Source: Pontibacter sp. G13 (GTDB taxonomy: Bacteria > Bacteroidota > Bacteroidia > J057). Taken from it: a stretch of 64,000 bases of DNA. Every line of letters begins with the position of its first letter. Within the stretch, counting starts at the first letter, position 1. Made by a program: the position numbers and the translations under genes. A model generated the notes under the pieces. That model saw only the letters and a program-made list of their open reading frames with translations. It searched no databases and was not told where the DNA came from. Shown piece by piece: positions 8,711-16,234 of this stretch. The stretch covers positions 62,001 to 126,000 of the forward strand of contig NZ_CP134696.1 in the NCBI RefSeq assembly GCF_031851795.1, read 5' to 3'.

Positions 8711-9466
8711 ATGTCATCGCAAGTCCACATTCTCAACGGAGATGCACTCAAGGAAATGCTCCAACACACCCACATCGAAGGTCCTGTCTGGGTAGCAAGG
8801 GAATGCCTGATCGAAGGCCCAGTCAAGGGAGATGGACCAGCAGCTATCTGGAATACCAGAGCCCACTATCTCGATGCTCATTACGGAAACGAAGGGGAGA
8901 CTTACCTTGAAAAGGTTGTGCCCGAATTTCAAGGTATGATGAACACACCCGAAGGATCAGATATTAACCTGTGGTTTGAGGAGGACCTATTCTGTCAGGC
9001 CAATCTCTGGTTCTGCATGTACTTGTTAGAAGGCAAATTCGATTCCTGTCAATTCTTCTGGGTGCGCCCCAACCCCACGAGCGGATGGTATGGATTTGGA
9101 GGAATGAAGCCTCAAGATCTACCTGCTCAATTAAGCGAACGTATCCCATTGCCCCCGCATACTTGCAAGAAACTGACTGAGGCTTGGACCTATTTCCAAC
9201 AACATGATCTTGCGGCGCTACAGTCAACTGCCGATCAACTGAATCCCCCATTTGGACAAGTTCAGGAAGTGGTCAAAGCACATGTCGATCGATTCCCTAC
9301 CGATGAAAAATGGGGAAAACCCGAACAATTATTGGTTCAACTCATCGAGGAAAATCCGCAAGGGTCTTTCGGAGAAATCTTCCGAGCATTCAACCAGCAA
9401 GCCGGAATCTATGGATTTGGGGATTCTCAAGTGAAAAAAATGTATGACCGGGTGAATCCGAACTAA
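8711..9466 (+). CDS. DUF1835 domain-containing protein
   Basis: The 251-residue protein begins MSSQVHILNGDALKEML and continues with a WVARECLIEGPVKGD block, the pattern of DUF1835 proteins. The frame is open for 46 further codons upstream, but the ATG at 8711 gives the family start. No signal peptide or membrane segment is seen. It is rich in Trp and acidic residues (for example NLWFEEDLFCQANLWFCMYL). Molecular function is unknown for the family. The last codons and stop lie inside the hairpin that ends the convergent sugar transporter gene. Confidence 0.75.
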   Translation: MSSQVHILNGDALKEMLQHTHIEGPVWVARECLIEGPVKGDGPAAIWNTRAHYLDAHYGNEGETYLEKVVPEFQGMMNTPEGSDINLWFEEDLFCQANLWFCMYLLEGKFDSCQFFWVRPNPTSGWYGFGGMKPQDLPAQLSERIPLPPHTCKKLTEAWTYFQQHDLAALQSTADQLNPPFGQVQEVVKAHVDRFPTDEKWGKPEQLLVQLIEENPQGSFGEIFRAFNQQAGIYGFGDSQVKKMYDRVNPN

Positions 9467-9478
9467 TCCACCCGGTCA
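9445..9478 (-). terminator. Terminator of the sugar transporter, overlapping the DUF1835 stop
   Basis: A perfect 10-base inverted repeat, TGACCGGGTG and CACCCGGTCA, with a 14-base loop. On the minus strand it is followed by TACATTTTTTTC. It therefore lies largely within the 3' end of the convergent DUF1835 gene and includes its stop codon. Confidence 0.75.
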
Positions 9479-9508
9479 TCGTGATACGGGCACTGCCCAG
9501 CATTTGGA

Positions 9509-10906
9509 TCAATGTGATACCCCAGCCGGTTGCTCTTCTTTTTGGCTCACCTCCACACCCGCAAACCTAAATCCAAAGAAGGCGATGTAGGCGTAGCAGG
9601 CCATGGGAAGAAAGAATGAACCCTTGACGCCGATCGCTGCAAATTCAGACAGCCAGCCTTGCAACACCGGAACGAGGGCTCCTCCCAAAATAGCCATCAC
9701 CAACAACGAGGAAGCCTGACTGGTATGTTTCCCCAGATTGTGGATAGACAGCGTGAAGATATTGGGCCACATGATGGAATTGAATAGTCCCACAGCCAGC
9801 AGCATCCACATAGAGGCAGCTCCGGTCAAGAAAATGGTTCCGAGGATCAAGCCCACATTCACCAAGGCAAACCCTCCGAGCGTCTTTCCGGGAATTCCCT
9901 TTCCCCAAATGAATCCCAAGATATTGAGCACTACGAATAGTAGGAATGGCGCAATTTCCGAGAGGCTCAGGCTGCCCAATTGCCAAATCAATCCGAAGGT
10001 AACCAGTGAACCAGCCACCATCCCCAACCACTTCTTTTGACTCGAAAGCTTCGAAAGGGAAAGGGCTCCGGAGAATCTCCCGACCATCGCTCCACCCCAG
10101 TAACAGGCGAGATAATTGGCTGCGATGTCCTCCCCTAGCCCCATTACATCGGACATTCCGATGAACTCGATCAGGAAGCTACCAATCGTCACTTCAGCCC
10201 CTACGTAGGTAAAGATCGCCAATACCCCCAAATACACTTGGGGAAACCGAATCGCACTTCCCCCTGAAAGGGAGGCATCATTCTGAAAATGAGGAAGATT
10301 GATCCGGGAGAATCCAATCGCCATCAACACGAAAATTCCGGAAAAAAGCAGATAGGGATATTTCACGCTCTCGCCGGCCTGACCTCCTTCATCTACCAAC
10401 ATACTGATCATCGCCACTCCCAAGAGCGGCGCCAAGGTAGTCCCAAGCGAATTGAAGCCCTGCGTGAGGTTCAGGCGAGAAGAAGCCGTTTCTGAAGTGC
10501 CGAGAATGGATACATACGGATTCGCAGCGATTTGGAGCAGGGTAAATCCCAGCCCCAGCACAAACAATCCTCCAAGAAACATCCAATAGGCGCCCAGCTG
10601 TGCAGCCGGGTAGAAAAGGCCACAGCCTACCGCAGAAATCAGCAAGCCCACGACAATTCCACGTTTGTAGCCGATCTTGTTGATGGGATCTCCCTGTACC
10701 AAGGATATCAGGAAGTAGATGACAGATCCGATAAAATAGGCGCCAAAAAAGGCAAACTGGACCATCATAGCCTGTGTCCGGGAAAGATCGAACATTCCCT
10801 TGAAATGGGGAATCAGCAGGTCGTTCATGCAGGTGATGAAGCCCCATAGGAAGAACAGGGAGGTCACCACTGCCAGCGAAAACCGGGAGTTGGAATGAGA
10901 ATTCAT
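9509..10906 (-). CDS. sugar MFS transporter, FucP/GluP type
   Basis: A 465-residue, roughly 12-segment carrier of the FHS branch of the major facilitator superfamily, which imports fucose, glucose or galactose by proton symport. The family start SLFFLWGFITCMNDLLIPH is present, as are AYFIGS, LQIAANPYVSILG and RLNLTQGFNSLGTTLAPLLG. A second ATG 15 bases upstream (10921) is possible. It follows the sulfatase gene on the same strand by 100 bases, with a hairpin between, so the two may be partly co-transcribed. Together with the esterase they look like a small sugar-scavenging set. The substrate sugar is not determined. Confidence 0.9.
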   Translation of the reverse strand: MNSHSNSRFSLAVVTSLFFLWGFITCMNDLLIPHFKGMFDLSRTQAMMVQFAFFGAYFIGSVIYFLISLVQGDPINKIGYKRGIVVGLLISAVGCGLFYPAAQLGAYWMFLGGLFVLGLGFTLLQIAANPYVSILGTSETASSRLNLTQGFNSLGTTLAPLLGVAMISMLVDEGGQAGESVKYPYLLFSGIFVLMAIGFSRINLPHFQNDASLSGGSAIRFPQVYLGVLAIFTYVGAEVTIGSFLIEFIGMSDVMGLGEDIAANYLACYWGGAMVGRFSGALSLSKLSSQKKWLGMVAGSLVTFGLIWQLGSLSLSEIAPFLLFVVLNILGFIWGKGIPGKTLGGFALVNVGLILGTIFLTGAASMWMLLAVGLFNSIMWPNIFTLSIHNLGKHTSQASSLLVMAILGGALVPVLQGWLSEFAAIGVKGSFFLPMACYAYIAFFGFRFAGVEVSQKEEQPAGVSH

Positions 10907-10946
10907 AGGTAGATGATGCATGTCAAAACCCTTCCAGAACTGGAAA

Positions 10947-10975
10947 GGGGGATCGAATGTAGGTTACGATCCCCC
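10947..10975 (-). terminator. Hairpin between sulfatase and sugar transporter
   Basis: A perfect inverted repeat, GGGGGATCG and CGATCCCCC, with an 11-base loop. On the minus strand only TTTCC follows, so it may be a weak terminator or an mRNA end-stabilising hairpin between the two genes. Confidence 0.5.
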
Positions 10976-11006
10976 TATTTGCATCCTACCCTATCCTGCC
11001 CGCCAA

Positions 11007-12407
11007 TCATGGCGTCTGTATTCGGCGCTCCAGAAATTCGTAGTGACTATTGTCTGCCTTGGTTCGGATCGTCATGGGCTTGGGAAGCGCTCCCAAGTTT
11101 TCCACGGCCTGATTCATTTGCTCGATCAGTTCCAATGCTTTTTCCCGATGCTCCGAAAGCAGGTTCTGGGTCTCTCCGGGATCAGTCGACACATTCACAA
11201 GCAAGGTATCGTGCGAAGCGACTGGCTCTTTCCACTTTGCTCCCGAGAATCCCTTGTAGGGCATTTTCACCTTCCAATCGCCTTTTCGGAATCCCTCGAC
11301 CTTCATTCCATCAAAAAACAGCATCTCATCTTCAGCACGATCCCCCGTCCCTTTCAGAACATTCGTTAAATCCCTTCCATCGACCGCGATTGAATCCGGC
11401 AACTCCAAACCAGCCAGTTGGGCCATGGTCGGGAACCAGTCCATTTGGGTAGCGATGCCTGAATGGGTCGAATTCGCTTCGATGGTCCCCTGCCACATCG
11501 CGATCGTCGGCACCTTCATTCCCCCATCAAAGGTATATTGCTTTCCTTCCCGCAATTCCCCGGCAGAGCCCCCATGTTCCTTCATGACCAGCCAAGGTCC
11601 ATTGTCAGAGGAAAAGACCACTAAGGTATTTTCCAGCAATCCCAGTGATTCCAGCTTGGCTAGAATCTCCCCTACGCTCCAGTCCAATTCCTCCACGACA
11701 TCTCCATACAGACCTCGTTCCGAACGGCCTTCAAACTCCGGAGAGGCATACAACGGGACATGCGGCATATTGTGGGCGAAATACAGGAAAAATGGGGCCT
11801 CAGCATGGCGATCGATGAAATCCAATGCCTTCTGTGTATAGGCTTGGGTGAGGTAATGCTGGTCTACATGAAAATCGACAGGTTCATTTCCGGAGAGGTA
11901 GACCACGCTCTCCATGTCATTGGAATATGGAATGCCGAAGTACTCATCGAATCCATTCTGAAGAGGCAGAAAGGCATGCTGATGGCCAAGGTGCCATTTC
12001 CCCACAATGCCTGTAGCGTAACCGGCAGACTGGAGCATTTCGGCCATGGTGTATTCCTCGGCAGGAATCCCCGTGAAACTTTCAGGAAAAAACACCCCTG
12101 CCAATCCGATTCGTTGTGGGTAACGACCCGTCATCAATGCATATCGAGAGGGAGAGCAGATATGGGCAGCGGAATAGAAGTCCGTAAATTTCATTCCGGC
12201 TGTTGCCATTGCATCCAAATTGGGCGTTCGGATGTCAGAGGCTCCAAAACAGCCCAGATCGCCATACCCCAAGTCATCGGCAAAAATGTGAATGAGATTG
12301 GGCTTGCGAGCTACTTGGGATTCCTGTGGATCGGAAGGAAAGGAACAGGATTGAAGCAGATAACAGATCGGCAGTAGTCCAAAAATGTACAGGTTGAATC
12401 GGTTCAT
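11007..12407 (-). CDS. lipoprotein sulfatase (family S1)
   Basis: A 466-residue sulfatase, predicted to remove sulfate esters from sugars or glycans. The N-terminus is a lipoprotein signal with lipobox LLQSC, placing it in the periplasm or on the outer membrane. The metal-binding start PNLIHIFADDLGYGD is present. The active-site motif CSPSR, in which the cysteine becomes formylglycine, is followed by ALMTGRYPQRIG. Later HLGH and SSDNGPW blocks are also present, so the catalytic set looks complete. It lies between a CE7 esterase gene and an FHS sugar transporter gene, all on the minus strand. No SusC/SusD pair or formylglycine-generating enzyme is in the window. Confidence 0.9.
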   Translation of the reverse strand: MNRFNLYIFGLLPICYLLQSCSFPSDPQESQVARKPNLIHIFADDLGYGDLGCFGASDIRTPNLDAMATAGMKFTDFYSAAHICSPSRYALMTGRYPQRIGLAGVFFPESFTGIPAEEYTMAEMLQSAGYATGIVGKWHLGHQHAFLPLQNGFDEYFGIPYSNDMESVVYLSGNEPVDFHVDQHYLTQAYTQKALDFIDRHAEAPFFLYFAHNMPHVPLYASPEFEGRSERGLYGDVVEELDWSVGEILAKLESLGLLENTLVVFSSDNGPWLVMKEHGGSAGELREGKQYTFDGGMKVPTIAMWQGTIEANSTHSGIATQMDWFPTMAQLAGLELPDSIAVDGRDLTNVLKGTGDRAEDEMLFFDGMKVEGFRKGDWKVKMPYKGFSGAKWKEPVASHDTLLVNVSTDPGETQNLLSEHREKALELIEQMNQAVENLGALPKPMTIRTKADNSHYEFLERRIQTP

Positions 12408-12498
12408 TGAGTCATTTTGGCAATGAGATACGAACTATTCCCAATTCTCAGGTGCAGAATAATCCGAATCTTGGAAAATGAACCCACACAACTAGCCA

Positions 12499-12545
12499 AA
12501 AGCACAAATCGGCAACCTCCCAACTAGGGAAACTGCCGATTTGTG
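12499..12545 (-). terminator. Rho-independent terminator of the CE7 esterase
   Basis: A perfect 12-base inverted repeat (CACAAATCGGCA at 12503-12514 and its complement at 12534-12545). On the minus strand it is followed by CTTTTGG. Confidence 0.75.
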
Positions 12546-12562
12546 GTACGGTAAGCAGGGTT

Positions 12563-14326
12563 CTATCTAGTTCTTGTCAATCTAAACAGATCTCTCAACC
12601 ATCCATAAATCAGATTATTCACCTCTTCCCCCGGAAGTCCATGGCCGGCATAAGGGTATACTGTATATCGCTTCTCGACATTCAATTGATTGTATGCAGC
12701 GAAATTGATGTGGGGTGGGCAAACATCGTCCAGCAGACCGATCGACATGAACACTGGCGCTTCCACCATTGGAGCCAAATTCTTGATGTCAATGTAGCTA
12801 AGCGTCTCATAAACTCCTTCCCACCCTACTTCAGGATGCTCCTCCACATAGGCGGTGAACTCGTTCGCAGGCCAGGTTGCCGTCTGGAAATAATCCTTCC
12901 AATCCGAAAGGAAAGGAACCCCCGGCATGCAGGCATGTATCCGCTCTGGTGCCAAAGCAGCTGTTGCAAAACTCAAGGCACCGCCTTGACTTCCTCCCTG
13001 AACAGCCACCCGTGTGGTATCCACCTCTGGTTGTTGGTACAAGAAGTCCAATGCTCGTAGGCAGTCCATGTAGGCCCCCCGGTAAATATACAGCTCTTTG
13101 TCATCCACATGATGAAGCAGATACCCCGGAAAACCCGGATTGACATGATCTTGGCTATTGCCATGACCGCGGATATTCAACACAAACACCGCCATGTCAT
13201 TTTCCTGATACCCCGTCATGGCATCCTGGGAACTACTATAACCCTGGACATGAAGAATTGCGGGGTGAGGTCCCTCAGCAGTAGGTCGCCGATAGAATCC
13301 TCGAATGAGCACGTTGCCCAAGGATCTCATTTCAACGGTGAATATGTCCCGGTCCTCGGTAGACAGCTCCTCATTGCGAATCATCTCGAACTGAGGAGCA
13401 ACAGAGGCGAGTTCGCGCTTGGCACGTGTCCAATACGCCTCAAAATCATCTGGCCTATCCAGCGGTGACTTTACAAATTCTGGCTGAACCCCAAGCGAAT
13501 ACCTCACCGTCTTCCGCCCGAATTCCGTTTGATATCGTGCCTCCAAATGGTAGAATCCGGGACTCAAGCGCCCCAAGGGGATAATCATACTGGAGGTTTT
13601 GCCTTTGCGTACCCGGATTTCTTGTGAGCCCTGATTCAATCTCACACCAAAATCGGTCTTGATGAACCAGCTGACATTCCCTGCCAGATTTTGGCGATAG
13701 TCATTTTTCAGGTTTAGGGTCAATTCGACGGGAGCATTATCTAGATAAATATGATCAGCGGGACTTTCCAGAAAGGTCATTTCCAGTGCGTCGGCCATCC
13801 CTTTGATCCGAAGATTCTTGTCGGTTCCGTAGAGGCCGCCTCCGCCGACGTGGTCGTACGCACGAACCGCGATCACATTTCTCTTTCCAAATTTCACGAG
13901 GTCAGCAGGAATGGTATAGGACCGCTTCTGTTCATAGGCTCCCACATATTCTGGGGGAAATGCTCCGGTAGTGCCTATCAGCTCACCATTCCAATAGGTT
14001 TCATCTGCATCGTCGATGGCACCAAGATCCAATACCAAACCTCCTTCAAGCGTGGCTTGCTCCTCCCATTCTGCAGGGATAAATACTGCTTGCCGATACC
14101 AGGCGAAACCATCGTACTCAGGATAGCCTTGCCCTTCCCAGACAGATTCTCCCGAAATAGATTCCCAATCGGAATCATCAAACCTCGGCAGCAGCCAATC
14201 GAGGTTGTCCCCTGTCTTGAATTTCCAGTCCGCGGATAGGGTGCCTTGCGAAAGGACTTGGGAAATTCCGGCAGTCCCCAAGCAGCCAAGCAGTACAAGG
14301 CGAAGGAAAGTAGTGTAGGCCTTCAT
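12563..14326 (-). CDS. acetylxylan esterase-type (CE7) hydrolase with N-terminal jelly-roll domain
   Basis: The 587-residue secreted protein has a signal peptide of about 22 residues. A galactose-binding-like jelly-roll follows (about 25-195, with FDDSDWESI and WYRQAVFIP as in beta-galactosidase sugar-binding domains), then a linker sheet domain. The C-terminal alpha/beta hydrolase of the AXE1/CE7 type covers about 290-585. The triad is visible: serine in GGSQGG, aspartate in LLDDVCPP, histidine in AGHG. Such enzymes deacetylate xylan or other acetylated sugars. The added N-terminal module suggests attachment to a carbohydrate. It heads a minus-strand group with the sulfatase and transporter, but has its own terminator. 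Confidence 0.88.
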   Translation of the reverse strand: MKAYTTFLRLVLLGCLGTAGISQVLSQGTLSADWKFKTGDNLDWLLPRFDDSDWESISGESVWEGQGYPEYDGFAWYRQAVFIPAEWEEQATLEGGLVLDLGAIDDADETYWNGELIGTTGAFPPEYVGAYEQKRSYTIPADLVKFGKRNVIAVRAYDHVGGGGLYGTDKNLRIKGMADALEMTFLESPADHIYLDNAPVELTLNLKNDYRQNLAGNVSWFIKTDFGVRLNQGSQEIRVRKGKTSSMIIPLGRLSPGFYHLEARYQTEFGRKTVRYSLGVQPEFVKSPLDRPDDFEAYWTRAKRELASVAPQFEMIRNEELSTEDRDIFTVEMRSLGNVLIRGFYRRPTAEGPHPAILHVQGYSSSQDAMTGYQENDMAVFVLNIRGHGNSQDHVNPGFPGYLLHHVDDKELYIYRGAYMDCLRALDFLYQQPEVDTTRVAVQGGSQGGALSFATAALAPERIHACMPGVPFLSDWKDYFQTATWPANEFTAYVEEHPEVGWEGVYETLSYIDIKNLAPMVEAPVFMSIGLLDDVCPPHINFAAYNQLNVEKRYTVYPYAGHGLPGEEVNNLIYGWLRDLFRLTRTR

Positions 14327-14714
14327 GTGAATAGGTCTAAATGAAGTTGAGTTTTATAAAAGGATACCTTGTCAGACATATTTCAGAAGAAATCTGTCCA
14401 ATCATCTATCGAATGACCAAAGGGTGAGAAACAACATAGGGTCGAGTCTCGGAGTAGACCCACCCTGCAGGCAATGCCTGATTGCCCATGAGGATTGAAA
14501 AATAGCGATCCCGTGCTGGGAAATAAGTGCGAGTAGGTCCAGTAAGCAAGCTACTACTCCCTCCTCAATCTCCGAAACGGGATTGTATGGAAGGCAGTAC
14601 TTGACCTTTCACCCGTTTATTGTAGCTCCCGAACTGCACATATCATCGAATATTCTCCCGCTAAAGATCTAGCATGAAGACCATTATATCGTCAACATTT
14701 CATGAATGATTGAA
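14327..14714. other. 388-base gap with several nested inverted repeats
   Basis: No coding frame is convincing here. The middle (about 14420-14620) has nested complementary pairs: AGGGTG/CACCCT, GGGTC/GACCC, GGCAAT/ATTGCC and GAGTAG/CTACT. Two pairs compete with each other: ATCCCGT (14508) with ACGGGAT (14577), and AAACGGG (14575) with CCCGTTT (14612). It may be a structured RNA or a decayed element; neither strand shows a clear promoter. Confidence 0.35.
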
Positions 14715-15503
14715 CTAGAACCTCACGATCTGGAAGTATACCTGGCCGCCGGGCTGTGGAACAGGCTGATAATAAGTCCCATCCAAGACATAGTAGTTCA
14801 CGCCCCCTCGCATCGTCGTAGTGTATCCCATGGGCAATGAGGGCACCAACGCACCAACAGGCGGCGCAACGACCACATATCCTCCTCCAGGAACAGCTTG
14901 ATAATAGGTGCCATAATAGTAGAAATAGGGTGCGCCTCCTACCATAATTCGCTGATAAGAAGGTGGCAGGACCGTGATCCTGATCCCAGGGGGAGGTGGC
15001 ACCACTACGTATCTGCCGCCTTGAGGTCGATAATAGACTCCGTTGTAGTAATGATAATTCACGCCACCATAAGCCATTCGGCGAGCACCTCTGGGAGGCC
15101 CGGTCACGTATCCCCCTCTTCGCGGCATATTGCCATAATTTCTGGAGGCGTTGATATTCACGTTGACGTTTGTATTGTTATTGACATTCACATTGGTATT
15201 TCGATTGTTGTTCACATTCACGTTGGTGTTCCGGTTGTTGTTGACATTGGTATTTCGGTTGTTATTGATGTTGGTATTCCGGTTCACATTGTTGTTTCTA
15301 TTCACATTGCTATTCCGATTGTAGCTTTGGTTAGAGCTTCTATTGGCCGATGAATTTCCCGATCTCCCACTGTTTCCTTGGTTGGCGCGTGCGGCATTCC
15401 GCTGCTGCTCTCCCGGATGGACTGGACGCCCTTGGGCAAAGAGTTCAACGGTTCCCAGCCAGAGGGAAAAGAGCATGATCAGGCAGGCAAGGTGAATTCG
15501 CAT
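14715..15503 (-). CDS. secreted DUF6515-like protein with Asn-rich repeats
   Basis: The 262-residue protein begins with a signal peptide ending LFAQG. Residues about 45-118 are a low-complexity Asn/Arg/Val/Thr region built from imperfect repeats such as NRNTNVNVNN, encoded by DNA repeats of about 18-30 bases. The C-terminal part has three copies of a Tyr/Gly/Pro module of the kind YYYYGTYYQAVPGGGYVVV, with VVxPPxG ends, as in DUF6515 proteins. No function is known. The composition suggests an extracellular or periplasmic polymer-like or sticky protein. No terminator or promoter is clear. Confidence 0.75.
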   Translation of the reverse strand: MRIHLACLIMLFSLWLGTVELFAQGRPVHPGEQQRNAARANQGNSGRSGNSSANRSSNQSYNRNSNVNRNNNVNRNTNINNNRNTNVNNNRNTNVNVNNNRNTNVNVNNNTNVNVNINASRNYGNMPRRGGYVTGPPRGARRMAYGGVNYHYYNGVYYRPQGGRYVVVPPPPGIRITVLPPSYQRIMVGGAPYFYYYGTYYQAVPGGGYVVVAPPVGALVPSLPMGYTTTMRGGVNYYVLDGTYYQPVPQPGGQVYFQIVRF

Positions 15504-15585
15504 GAGATTTGAAGTTGTTTGAACCCATAGAACTCGCCTAGCTGCGGCTTGTTTAATTCCCGCGGAGCATTCAGCCCAATCTTGT

Positions 15586-15593
15586 TATCTTTG
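15586..15593 (+). promoter_or_regulatory. -7 element upstream of the 15620 gene
   Basis: TATCTTTG is an exact TAnnTTTG match, 26 bases before the ATG at 15620. The -33 element is not clear. Confidence 0.45.
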
Positions 15594-15619
15594 GGTTTTT
15601 GGATCAATGAATCCCCTCT

Positions 15620-16234
15620 ATGCCTCCACAAATCATTTCCTTTCTCCTGGACTTCCTGCTAGGCTTCGTTTGCCTCGTCCTTACCCGCCAATCCATCAGA
15701 TTGGGGCGACCCTTTTTTGCATTTGGCTTTCTGGTGATCTCGCTCACAGCGTTTTTGGGAAGCCTGATCTTGGGAGGCTATGAGCTCGGAACTGTCTGGG
15801 AGCTGAGATATCAACGGTTGATTCTAGCCTCGAAGTTTGCGGGAATGGCCGCTCTGGGGATAGGCGCTTGGCAAGTGATTCTGGGAAAACCTATTCCCCG
15901 TGCATGGTTAATGGCAGCTATCTGGACGGTATTGGGAAGCTATGTGTACATCGAAATCGTTCCGGACGAAATGCAAGGATGGGTCGGGATCATCGCGGGA
16001 GCCATCCTTTTGGTGGCACTGGGAGTCAGCCTCTTCCGCTCTATCCAACAGAAATCCCCCATCACTAAATTTGCTGGCGTAGCCCTTTCATCATTTGTAA
16101 TCATGGCCATTGGTGGCGGACAATTATTGGCTGACATCCTTCCAGCTTGGTTGAAACCGGTAGATGTGAGCCATGTGATCCTAATGGTAGCGTATGCGGC
16201 AACCGGACGTAGCTATTTTGGAAAGTCCCGCTAA
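15620..16234 (+). CDS. small integral membrane protein, unknown family
   Basis: A 204-residue protein with about seven hydrophobic segments spaced through its length and very short loops, starting MPPQIISFLLDFLLGFVCL. No catalytic motif is visible. It resembles uncharacterised membrane proteins of Bacteroidota that I cannot name with confidence. The start follows a good -7 element; an ATG at 15607 is in another frame. The stop overlaps the stop of the convergent AsmA-like gene by four bases (CTAA). Confidence 0.65.
   Translation: MPPQIISFLLDFLLGFVCLVLTRQSIRLGRPFFAFGFLVISLTAFLGSLILGGYELGTVWELRYQRLILASKFAGMAALGIGAWQVILGKPIPRAWLMAAIWTVLGSYVYIEIVPDEMQGWVGIIAGAILLVALGVSLFRSIQQKSPITKFAGVALSSFVIMAIGGGQLLADILPAWLKPVDVSHVILMVAYAATGRSYFGKSR

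Noticed and set aside
14715-15503. Asn-rich repeats as a CRISPR array or satellite
   Set aside because: The repeats are imperfect, of varied length, and keep the reading frame of a secreted protein, with no spacers.
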